Origin: Candidatus Avipropionibacterium avicola
GTDB taxonomy: Bacteria > Actinomycetota > Actinomycetes > Propionibacteriales > Propionibacteriaceae
Direction of reading: 5' to 3'
DNA length: 17,956 bases
Assembly (NCBI GenBank): GCA_018715445.1
Contig: DVLP01000180.1
Location: 1 to 17,956 of the forward strand
The position numbers and the translations under genes are program-made. The first letter of the stretch is position 1; the number at the start of each line of letters is the position of its first letter. Below, one piece after another: positions 6,972 to 12,317 of this stretch. The notes under the pieces were generated by a model that worked only from the letters and a program-made list of their open reading frames with translations, ran no database searches and was not told where the DNA came from.

Positions 6972-8156
6972 CCGGTCGGGATGGACTCCCGGTGCACCGA
7001 CGAAGACCTGTCCCTGGCCGTCCTGTCCCTCGCCGATCAGGGTGACCGCCTCGCCGGCCGGAGCCCAGGCGGACTGACCCTGCTCGAGCACCAGGTCACC
7101 GGCGCGGACCGCGCCCGAGGTCACCACCAGGATCCGGCCGTACGGCGTCGCCGGGACCGCGATCGGGTGGCTGACCTCCAGGCGCCACAGTCGGAACTCC
7201 GGTGCCGGCGTCGGATGGACGAAGACCCCCGGCTCCTCCTCCTGCGGCACCACGACCCTCGGGCGGACCGGCGAGAAGTCGAGGACCTCGGTGAGTTCGT
7301 CGACGTCCACGTGCTTGGCGGTCAGCCCACCGCGGAGCACATTGTCGGAGTTGGCCATGATCTCGACCCCGAGACCGCGCAGGTAGGCGTGCAGGTTGCC
7401 CGCCGGGAGGTAGATCGCCTCCCCGGCCCGCAACGACATCCGGTTCATCAGCAGCGCGGCGAGCACTCCCGGGTCGCGCGGGTAGGCCTCGGCCAGCTCG
7501 ACAGCGGTCCGACAGAACAGTCCGTACGGCGTCGGCTCGCCCACGCCGTCGGCGGCCGCAGCCGCCACCCGCTCGACCAGGTCGCGCTCCGGCCCGTCCA
7601 GTCGGCACAACCGCAGGAACACCGTACGGATGCCCTCGGCACCACCGGGACGACGCAGTGGCTCGACCAGGGCGTCCAGTTCACTGATCCCCAGTCGGGC
7701 CAGGTGGTCGGCGACCATCGATGGGTCGGCGAAGCCGTACAGAGCCTCGAAGTCCCCGAGGGCGCACAACACCTCCGGCTTGGGCCAGTCGTCGCGGTAG
7801 TTGCGCTCGGCGTCGTCGCGGGGGACACCGGCGGCCTCCTCGGCGGCGAAGCCCGACTCGGCCCGCGCTCGGCTCGGGTGGGCCTGCAGGGAGAGGGGTC
7901 GAGCGGCGGCGAGCAGCTTCATCAGGTACGGCAGGCGCGGCCCGAAGCGATCCACCGAGGCCGTACCGACGATCCCGGGATCGGCCGCCACCAGGGCGTC
8001 CAGGCCGGTGTCGCCGATCCGGGCCGGCGCCGAAGGATGCGCACCGAGCCACAACTCGGCCCACGGCTGACCGTCCGGGACGGCCCCGACCAGGTCGGGG
8101 ATGGCCGTGGTCGAACCCCACGCATAGTGTTGGACCGGGCCTGTCAGGCGTTCCAC
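6969..8156 (-). CDS. manA: Mannose-6-phosphate isomerase, type I
   Basis: Cytoplasmic zinc enzyme that interconverts mannose 6-phosphate and fructose 6-phosphate, feeding GDP-mannose and cell-envelope glycan synthesis. The protein is 395 residues, the usual size. It starts RLTGPVQHYAWGS and has WAELWLGAHPSAPA. Zinc ligands Gln91 and His93 lie in LSLQAHPS, Glu128 in WPKPE, and His256 in YLPAGNLHAYLRGLGVEIMANSDNVLRGG, which also carries the catalytic-site Arg275. The open frame runs upstream to 8570, but only the part from GTG 8156 is homologous. GGAGGAG (complement of 8166-8172) lies 9 nt before it, which fixes the start. It is divergent from DUF3263, and tRNA-Thr follows. Confidence 0.95.
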   Translation of the reverse strand: MERLTGPVQHYAWGSTTAIPDLVGAVPDGQPWAELWLGAHPSAPARIGDTGLDALVAADPGIVGTASVDRFGPRLPYLMKLLAAARPLSLQAHPSRARAESGFAAEEAAGVPRDDAERNYRDDWPKPEVLCALGDFEALYGFADPSMVADHLARLGISELDALVEPLRRPGGAEGIRTVFLRLCRLDGPERDLVERVAAAAADGVGEPTPYGLFCRTAVELAEAYPRDPGVLAALLMNRMSLRAGEAIYLPAGNLHAYLRGLGVEIMANSDNVLRGGLTAKHVDVDELTEVLDFSPVRPRVVVPQEEEPGVFVHPTPAPEFRLWRLEVSHPIAVPATPYGRILVVTSGAVRAGDLVLEQGQSAWAPAGEAVTLIGEGQDGQGQVFVGAPGVHPDR

Positions 8157-8188
8157 GCTTCGACTCTCCTCCAAGGGGTACGGGACCG

Positions 8189-8218
8189 ATTGTGGCAGAC
8201 CCACCAAGGGAATGACAC
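8189..8218 (-). promoter_or_regulatory. Putative manA promoter
   Basis: On the minus strand GTGTCA (complement of 8213-8218), an 18-nt spacer and CACAAT (complement of 8189-8194) form a plausible promoter. The leader to GTG 8156 would be about 25 nt and contain the Shine-Dalgarno. The -35 lies within the palindrome at 8210-8229. Confidence 0.4.
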
Positions 8219-8229
8219 GGCTGTCATTC
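8210..8229. promoter_or_regulatory. Perfect 20-bp palindrome between divergent manA and DUF3263 genes
   Basis: GAATGACA (8210-8217) and TGTCATTC (8222-8229) are perfect inverted 8-bp arms around CGGC. The site covers the -35 of the DUF3263 promoter and the proposed -35 of manA. This is the layout of an operator for a dimeric regulator acting on both genes. The regulator is unknown. Confidence 0.65.
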
Positions 8230-8240
8230 GCCGCTAGACT
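8212..8240 (+). promoter_or_regulatory. Sigma-A-type leaderless promoter of DUF3263
   Basis: ATGACA at 8212-8217 (5/6 to TTGACA), a 17-nt spacer and TAGACT at 8235-8240 lie upstream of ATG 8247. Only 6 nt separate the -10 from the start codon, so the mRNA should be leaderless. This is the best-formed promoter in the window. Confidence 0.7.
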
Positions 8241-8246
8241 CGGCCC

Positions 8247-8543
8247 ATGGCGACACCCCATCTGGAAACGACCGCCGGTGCTGGCACGCAGCTGTCGGCC
8301 CGGGACGCCGAGATCCTCGCTTTCGAGCGCCAGTGGTGGAAGTTCCCCGGTGCCAAGGAACAGGCGATCCGCGACAACTTCGAGATGTCGGCGACCCGCT
8401 ACTACCAGGTCCTCAACGCCCTGATCGACAAGCCGGAGTCCCTGGCCCACGACCCGCTGCTGGTCAAGCGCCTGCGACGCCTGCGCCAGACCCGCCAGCG
8501 CGCTCGCTCGGCCCGACGTCTGGGCTTCGACCCGAACTCCTGA
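8247..8543 (+). CDS. DUF3263 family protein
   Basis: Small (98-residue) basic protein of a family known from actinobacteria, with no settled function. The conserved part runs from LSARDAEILAFERQWWKFPGA through EQAIRDNFEMSATRYYQVLNALI and ends in an arginine-rich tail (LVKRLRRLRQTRQRARSARR). The EMSATRYYQVLNALID stretch resembles a helix-turn-helix of the sigma region 4 type, so DNA binding is plausible but unproven. The start is set by the leaderless promoter and family length. It is transcribed alone, away from manA, and ends at a strong hairpin. Confidence 0.85.
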   Translation: MATPHLETTAGAGTQLSARDAEILAFERQWWKFPGAKEQAIRDNFEMSATRYYQVLNALIDKPESLAHDPLLVKRLRRLRQTRQRARSARRLGFDPNS

Positions 8544-8566
8544 TCCCCGAGTTCCCTCCGAACCCG

Positions 8567-8598
8567 ACACCCCCGGTCTGACCCAGTCCCGGGGGTGT
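8567..8598 (+). terminator. Hairpin terminator after DUF3263
   Basis: ACACCCCCGG (8567-8576) pairs perfectly with CCGGGGGTGT (8589-8598) around a 12-nt loop, 23 bp after the stop. Only scattered T residues follow, as is common for actinobacterial terminators. Confidence 0.6.
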
Positions 8599-8617
8599 TG
8601 TGCTTCCGGGGTGTGGG

Positions 8618-8667
8618 CTCACCGCTCCCGTACGGGCCTGGCGACAAACCCGTACCGACCCCCGTCC
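8618..8667. repeat. Diverged direct repeat, copy A (partner 8778-8827)
   Basis: 50 bp beginning CTCACCGCTCCCGTACGG match 43 of 50 positions of the copy exactly 160 bp downstream. A REP-like element overlaps its end. Confidence 0.7.
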
Positions 8668-8685
8668 CCCGAGCTCGTCGAGGGG
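8664..8685. repeat. REP-like palindromic element
   Basis: These 22 bases are identical to the core of both units at 5777-5832 (GTCCCCCGAGCTCG, then TCGAGGGG). An exact intergenic copy about 2.9 kb away supports a dispersed family. Confidence 0.75.
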
Positions 8686-8725
8686 CAAGGCCCGCACAGG
8701 CTCGCGTGGGTCCGCCCTCGACGAG

Positions 8726-8761
8726 GTGGGAACGCCCACCACCAGCGGCCTGCGTTCCCAC
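8726..8761. repeat. Perfect inverted repeat, 10-bp arms
   Basis: GTGGGAACGC (8726-8735) and GCGTTCCCAC (8752-8761) flank 16 bp. The site lies between the two direct-repeat copies. It could be a terminator for either convergent transcript or part of a repeat element. Confidence 0.55.
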
Positions 8762-8777
8762 ACTCAGGCTTGCGGTC

Positions 8778-8827
8778 CTCACCGCTGCAGTGCGGACCTG
8801 GCGACAATCCCGGACCGACCTCCGTCC
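8778..8827. repeat. Diverged direct repeat, copy B (partner 8618-8667)
   Basis: Begins CTCACCGCTGCAGTGCGG and keeps colinear identity with copy A without gaps. A degenerate REP-like sequence (GTCCCCGAGCCCGG) follows at the same relative place. Confidence 0.7.
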
Positions 8828-8854
8828 CCGAGCCCGGTCACGCTGGTGTCTGGT

Positions 8855-9355
8855 TCAGCCGGGACGGCGCCGCCGCCAGATCGGTCGTAGCTCGCGGCGG
8901 CGGTAGCCACCCGACTCCAGCCCTGCCCGGATCTCGAACCAGTTCGCCGAGGACCGGTCCCCGGTCCGAACCCAGGACCAGACCATTGCTGCGGTGTAGA
9001 CCGGCAGGAACAGCGGGCCCAGCGCCATCCACTGCCAGGTGTGCCCCTCCTCGTGGGGCAGCAGTCCGCGGTCCTGGCTCGTCAGGGTGTCCCAGTCGCC
9101 GCGCGCGATGAGCACATTGCCCACGGTGAAGGCGCCTGCGTACGGGAAGCTGATCCGATAGCCACTGGCAAGTTGCAGATGGCGTGGCCCGGCCTTGACC
9201 CGGCAACCCCCGATCCGGGCGATCAGCAGACCGGCCGGGGTCGACAGGTTGACCAGGTTGACGATCCTGCGCAGAGTGACGATCCGAGGCAGGCTGACGA
9301 TCCCAGCCCGGTCGTGGCGAGGCTCAGATGTCCTGGACGCTCGGGGTGCCCTCAC
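8855..9355 (-). CDS. Small HEXXH (zincin-like) protein, unidentified
   Basis: A 166-residue protein that I cannot assign to a named family. It contains HEEGH at 101-105, a proper HEXXH zinc-peptidase motif, in LLPHEEGHTWQWMALGPL. A hydrophobic stretch (about 111-129) and NWFEIRAGLESGGY follow, where Glu141 could be the third ligand. The tail is arginine-rich. A peptidase or a membrane-anchored zincin-fold protein is possible. GTG 9355 has GAAGG 8 nt upstream and overlaps the preceding EspA-like gene by 32 bp. No ATG, GTG or TTG occurs in frame nearer to the conserved part. The first 37 residues come from an 18-bp triplication. It is probably co-transcribed with the EspA-like gene. Confidence 0.65.
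   Translation of the reverse strand: MRAPRASRTSEPRHDRAGIVSLPRIVTLRRIVNLVNLSTPAGLLIARIGGCRVKAGPRHLQLASGYRISFPYAGAFTVGNVLIARGDWDTLTSQDRGLLPHEEGHTWQWMALGPLFLPVYTAAMVWSWVRTGDRSSANWFEIRAGLESGGYRRRELRPIWRRRRPG
9259..9303 (-). repeat. 18-bp tandem repeat, three units
   Basis: TGACGATCC recurs at 9259, 9277 and 9295, giving an exact 18-bp period. On the minus strand it reads GGATCGTCA each time and encodes R/G-IVxL units (GIVSLPR, IVTLRR, IVNLVNL) near the start of the HEXXH protein. Confidence 0.75.
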
Positions 9356-10376
9356 GTCCGGTGCCTTCGTTGTAGTAGTTGTCGACCGGTTCCTGGCCGT
9401 ACTTCTTGGCGTTCTCGTACTTGTCGATCACGTCCTGGACGCCGCCGTTGTGCTCGTTCCAGGTGGGACGGCTGCTCCCGGGCAGCTGGGGATCGACCGG
9501 CAGCTGGTTCGGTGCGGCAGGGCCCTCGGCGCCACCGCCGGGTCGGCTGTAGTACGTGGTGTCGCCGCGCGCGATCCGACGGGCAGCGTTCTGACCGAAC
9601 CGCTGCGCCAGACGCGACAGCGACTCCGCGGCCCGGTCGAAGGCGCGGCCGCTGAAACCGAGCTTGCGGGCGACCTTGGCGCACCACTTCATCAGCTTGG
9701 ACAGCTTCTTGGCGAACTTCCCGGCGATCATGCTGGAGCGCACACCCAGCCAGCCGGTGAACGCGCCGATCGAGGTGCCGGCCGACGGGATGGCCGCCGC
9801 CAGGGCAAGGATCGCCGACTTGATGATCTCGGTGACGAAGTCGACCAGCATGCCCCACATCAGGTCGCGGAAGATCGCCACGCCGGAGCCGACGGCCGAG
9901 ACCCACTTGCCCATCGCCGAGGCGGCTCCGGTGGCCGCCTGGAAGGAATCGTTCAGGGTGCGCTGGGTCTGGCGGTAGGCCTCGGCCGCAGGCGACTGCC
10001 AGGTGGGGGTCGCGGTCACCGTCTGGGCGTGCTGGTTGCCCTGGTCCGCGATCGACTCGGCGATGGTCTGCCACTTGCCGGCATGCTCGTAGATGGCATC
10101 CGGATTGCCCAGCAGGAAGTCCACGGCCTCGCCCAGCGGCTTGACGACCTCGAGCAGCAGGTCCATCAGGTACTCGACGGCCGACTTGAGGATCGCCCCC
10201 AGCGGGTCGAGGGCGGTGTTGAGGATGCTCAGGGCGATGTCAGGGGCCGCTGTCACGTCCCCGATCGAGAACTTGCCGTCGGACCAGCTGTTGGCCGCAT
10301 TGGCCAGGCTGCTGTAGACCGGGATCTTGATGTCCGCGCCGCCCAGGCTCGGGGTCGGCATCACGTCGGAGCTCAC
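9324..10376 (-). CDS. EspA-like, WXG100-related putative type VII secretion substrate
   Basis: A 350-residue protein without a Sec or Tat signal. Residues 40-160 are helical and carry a WXG-like turn TWQSPAAEAYRQT (W126, with S in place of G), preceded by GKWQTIAESIADQGNQ. Residues 160-215 are hydrophobic (SGVAIFRDLMWGMLVDFVTEIIKSAILALAAAI), then a basic helix (220-270) and a polar, Pro/Gly/Tyr-rich tail. The layout recalls mycobacterial EspA/EspB and other large WXG proteins exported by ESX systems. GTG 10376 overlaps the stop of the EspC-like gene (GTGA), pairing the two as in espA-espC. No YxxxD/E motif was found here; the partner has one. The tail matches no toxin domain I know. Confidence 0.65.
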   Translation of the reverse strand: MSSDVMPTPSLGGADIKIPVYSSLANAANSWSDGKFSIGDVTAAPDIALSILNTALDPLGAILKSAVEYLMDLLLEVVKPLGEAVDFLLGNPDAIYEHAGKWQTIAESIADQGNQHAQTVTATPTWQSPAAEAYRQTQRTLNDSFQAATGAASAMGKWVSAVGSGVAIFRDLMWGMLVDFVTEIIKSAILALAAAIPSAGTSIGAFTGWLGVRSSMIAGKFAKKLSKLMKWCAKVARKLGFSGRAFDRAAESLSRLAQRFGQNAARRIARGDTTYYSRPGGGAEGPAAPNQLPVDPQLPGSSRPTWNEHNGGVQDVIDKYENAKKYGQEPVDNYYNEGTGREGTPSVQDI

Positions 10377-10708
10377 AGTTGGGGTCCTTGCGAGAGATCG
10401 GAGCTGATGGACTGGGCGGCGTTGGCGTTGGCGTCCTCGGTGCCGCTGTAGGCCTGACAGGTGCCCTCCATGGAGGACTGCAGCGCCTGGTTCAGGTCGG
10501 CCAGCGCGGTGAAGGTCTTGGCATGTGCCGCATCGACGGTGGCCAGGATCGCGCAGGCAATGGGGCTGGCGAACAGCCCGTACATCTTCCAGTCGCCGAT
10601 GCCGAGGTCGCTGGCCTGATTGGCCGTCGTGACCGCGTTCTCGGCGATACCGGCCAGTTGTCGGCTGTGGGACTCGAGCTCAGTGACATCGACCTGGAGG
10701 GATTCCAT
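10373..10708 (-). CDS. EspC-like ESX secretion-associated protein
   Basis: A 111-residue helical-hairpin-type protein like the ESX-1 EspC family. It starts LQVDVTELESHSRQLAGIAE, has a turn with GDWKMYGLFASP, and a second helix AAHAKTFTALADLNQALQSSMEGT. The C-terminal motif Tyr87-Ser-Gly-Thr-Glu91 fits the YxxxD/E type VII export signal. Cys52 and Cys84 could form a disulfide. The open frame extends to 10738, but ATG 10708 is preferred. TAGACT lies 8 nt upstream (leaderless type), and the family normally starts about here. It is the likely export partner of the overlapping EspA-like protein. Confidence 0.72.
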   Translation of the reverse strand: MESLQVDVTELESHSRQLAGIAENAVTTANQASDLGIGDWKMYGLFASPIACAILATVDAAHAKTFTALADLNQALQSSMEGTCQAYSGTEDANANAAQSISSDLSQGPQL

Positions 10709-10716
10709 GGTCGGCA

Positions 10717-10745
10717 AGTCTACGACCGGACGGGTCACCTGTCGG
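10717..10745 (-). promoter_or_regulatory. Leaderless promoter of the EspC-like gene
   Basis: On the minus strand CCGACA (complement of 10740-10745, 4/6 to consensus), a 17-nt spacer and TAGACT (complement of 10717-10722) lie 8 nt before ATG 10708. This would allow the substrate genes to be expressed apart from the upstream YbaB/TM pair. Confidence 0.55.
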
Positions 10746-10751
10746 CGGGAC

Positions 10752-10783
10752 GGCTCCGGCCCGTTGGACGCATGGCCGGAGCC
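10752..10783 (-). terminator. GC-rich hairpin, possible terminator
   Basis: GGCTCCGGCC (10752-10761) and GGCCGGAGCC (10774-10783) form a perfect 10-bp stem with a 12-nt loop, starting 6 bp after the stop of the two-TM gene. There is no T-tract. It would separate the two transcription units of the cassette. Confidence 0.5.
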
Positions 10784-10789
10784 ACGGCG

Positions 10790-11368
10790 TCAGGGCTGTC
10801 GGCGTGCCCGGTGCATCAACCAGCTCACGCCCAGTCCGGCACCGATCGGGATGACCAGGCAACCGATGATCACCAGGACCCCGACCGCGGCCGGCGCCGG
10901 TGTCCACCCGGCAGGGACGAGGACCTCGCTGCTCCGGGAACTGTTGGCCGAGGTCGGTCCACCAGTGGTCACCCGCCAGCGTTGCCGATGGGACTCGACC
11001 TCCACCCGGCCCTGCAGCGGGCCCCGGCTGGTGACGACCACCTCGTCGGCCTCACTGAAGGCCAACCGCCCCTTGACCCACTGGTCCTCGGGTTCCCAGT
11101 CGAGCACCTTCGCGCGGCAGCGTTGGGTCGTGCCCAGGCTGGTCGGCGTGGGGGAGCAGGCGATGATCTCGACCTCACCGCGACGCAGCACCTCCCGTTC
11201 GGGGCTGAGCCCGAGGGTGAACGACATCGCCGAGACCAGGGCGACCAACAGGCCGATGCCGAGCACCATCACCAGGATGGTGACGGTCTGGGCGCGCTTG
11301 TTGTGGCGGTGCAGTCGTTCGGCCCGTTCCCGGGCTCGTTGCCGGCGAGCTGCCTGCTCGTCGCTCAT
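10790..11368 (-). CDS. Two-TM membrane protein of unknown function
   Basis: A 192-residue protein with a charged, arginine-rich cytoplasmic start (residues 1-26) and TM1 at about 27-52. An extracytoplasmic domain of roughly 105 residues (53-158) contains Cys71 and Cys84, which may pair. TM2 lies at about 159-185 and the tail RARRQP is basic. No family is recognised. ATG 11368 overlaps the stop of the double-YbaB gene (ATGA), so the two are coupled. The open frame continues further upstream only as a shadow of that gene. Being next to EspC/EspA-like genes, it may help membrane handling of the secreted pair, but this is a guess. Confidence 0.7.
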   Translation of the reverse strand: MSDEQAARRQRARERAERLHRHNKRAQTVTILVMVLGIGLLVALVSAMSFTLGLSPEREVLRRGEVEIIACSPTPTSLGTTQRCRAKVLDWEPEDQWVKGRLAFSEADEVVVTSRGPLQGRVEVESHRQRWRVTTGGPTSANSSRSSEVLVPAGWTPAPAAVGVLVIIGCLVIPIGAGLGVSWLMHRARRQP

Positions 11369-12303
11369 CGAGTGGCGTCGTCGTCGGTGTCGACGGTGTC
11401 GTCGGGTGCCTCCAGCAGGGCCATGGTCGGGTCGTCGGCCGGGGCATCCCAGCCACGATCGGACAGCGCCTCCTGGAGCTTGCTGTTGGCGTCGCGGGCC
11501 GCCTCGACCCGGACACGGTCGAGGTCGCGGTTGAGCTCCTCGAGCTTGCCCATCGCCGGCCCACGGAACCGGATGTCGACCAGGCCGCCGGCCGCATTCA
11601 CCACGATCTGGACCAGCTTCGACTCGGCCTCCCCGCGGATCTGCTCCATCAGCTGGGGCAGGTCGGCGGCGGCCGCCGAGATCTTGGCGATCTCTGCCTC
11701 GAGATTGGCCTGCCACTGGCTCGGGTCGCCCGGGGTCCGCTCGGTGTCGAAGTCCAGCTCCTTGGCCAGTGCTGCCACCGAGGTCGGCTCGTCATCCGCG
11801 TCGTCGTCGGCGAGCAGCTCATCGAGGATCTCCCGGCTCATCGGGTGCCCACCCTCGTCGGCTCCCTTCGTGGTGCCCGGGTCCGGGACGGCGTCGGGAT
11901 GCTCCTGGTCGTAGCGCTCGGCCGCCTCTTCCGTACCGCTGGGCAGTGAGGAGCGGTAGCCGGAGACCACGGCCTCGCCCCCGGGCAGATCGGCGATCGC
12001 GGCCAGACCGGCGGCGCCGCCGCGGTTGGCACTCACCACGGCTTCGGTCCACGCCTCGAGGACACGGTCACGGGCCTGCACCGGGCTGGTGTCGGTCAGC
12101 TCCGGGCCGATCCGGATCCCCTCGAGGCGACCGCCCAGGGCGCGGATCCGGACACCGTGGTGGTCCACCTCCGCGGCAGCGCCGACCATCGCGGCATTGA
12201 CCTGGCGAGCCTGCTCGGCGAAACGTTCGGAGGCCTGCTGCAGTCCGGCAATCAGGGACCGCGGATCCTGCCATTGCGACCAGGGGATCGAGGGTTCGCT
12301 CAT
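11365..12303 (-). CDS. Protein with two YbaB/EbfC-like domains
   Basis: A 312-residue acidic protein. Residues 10-95 look like one YbaB-type unit (helix GLQQASERFAEQARQVNAAM, strands VDHHGVRIRALGGRLEGIRI, helix QARDRVLEAWTEAVVSA). Residues 200-282 look like a second (NLEAEIAKISAAAADLPQLM, VQIVVNAAGGLVDIRF, LNRDLDRVRVEAARDANSKL). An acidic linker joins them. YbaB proteins are small nucleoid-associated DNA binders of about 100 residues, and the ESX-linked EspL belongs to this fold, so a local role with the secreted pair is likely. ATG 12303 has a leaderless -10 8 nt upstream. Met155 (ATG 11841-11839) could start a separate one-domain form. Domain calls rest on pattern alone. Confidence 0.65.
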   Translation of the reverse strand: MSEPSIPWSQWQDPRSLIAGLQQASERFAEQARQVNAAMVGAAAEVDHHGVRIRALGGRLEGIRIGPELTDTSPVQARDRVLEAWTEAVVSANRGGAAGLAAIADLPGGEAVVSGYRSSLPSGTEEAAERYDQEHPDAVPDPGTTKGADEGGHPMSREILDELLADDDADDEPTSVAALAKELDFDTERTPGDPSQWQANLEAEIAKISAAAADLPQLMEQIRGEAESKLVQIVVNAAGGLVDIRFRGPAMGKLEELNRDLDRVRVEAARDANSKLQEALSDRGWDAPADDPTMALLEAPDDTVDTDDDATR

Positions 12304-12311
12304 GACAGCGA

Positions 12312-12317
12312 AGACTA
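12312..12317 (-). promoter_or_regulatory. Putative leaderless -10 box for the double-YbaB gene
   Basis: TAGTCT on the minus strand lies 8 nt before ATG 12303. Its first three bases are the stop codon of the upstream regulator gene. The -35 region is weak. Confidence 0.45.

Larger units (their letters stand above)
8544..8854. other. Repeat-rich non-coding interval
   Basis: This 311-bp gap between DUF3263 and the convergent HEXXH gene holds a terminator hairpin, two diverged direct repeats, one exact REP-like element, a related degenerate copy at about 8715-8734, and a 10-bp-arm inverted repeat. Open frames across it are low-complexity readings of the repeats, lack start signals and match no family I recognise. 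Confidence 0.6.

Noticed and set aside
6842..7045. Protein-coding frame across the tRNA region
   Set aside because: The bases form a complete tRNA-Thr cloverleaf on the minus strand. The plus-strand frame is a by-product.
8157..8570. N-terminal extension of manA
   Set aside because: Homology begins at GTG 8156, which has a strong Shine-Dalgarno. The extension runs antisense through DUF3263 and its promoter.
8595..8906. Small open frames in the repeat-rich gap
   Set aside because: They are low-complexity, lack start signals, and simply read the direct and REP-like repeats.
10709..10738. Longer start for the EspC-like gene
   Set aside because: It would run through the TAGACT promoter box. 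ATG 10708 gives the usual family length.
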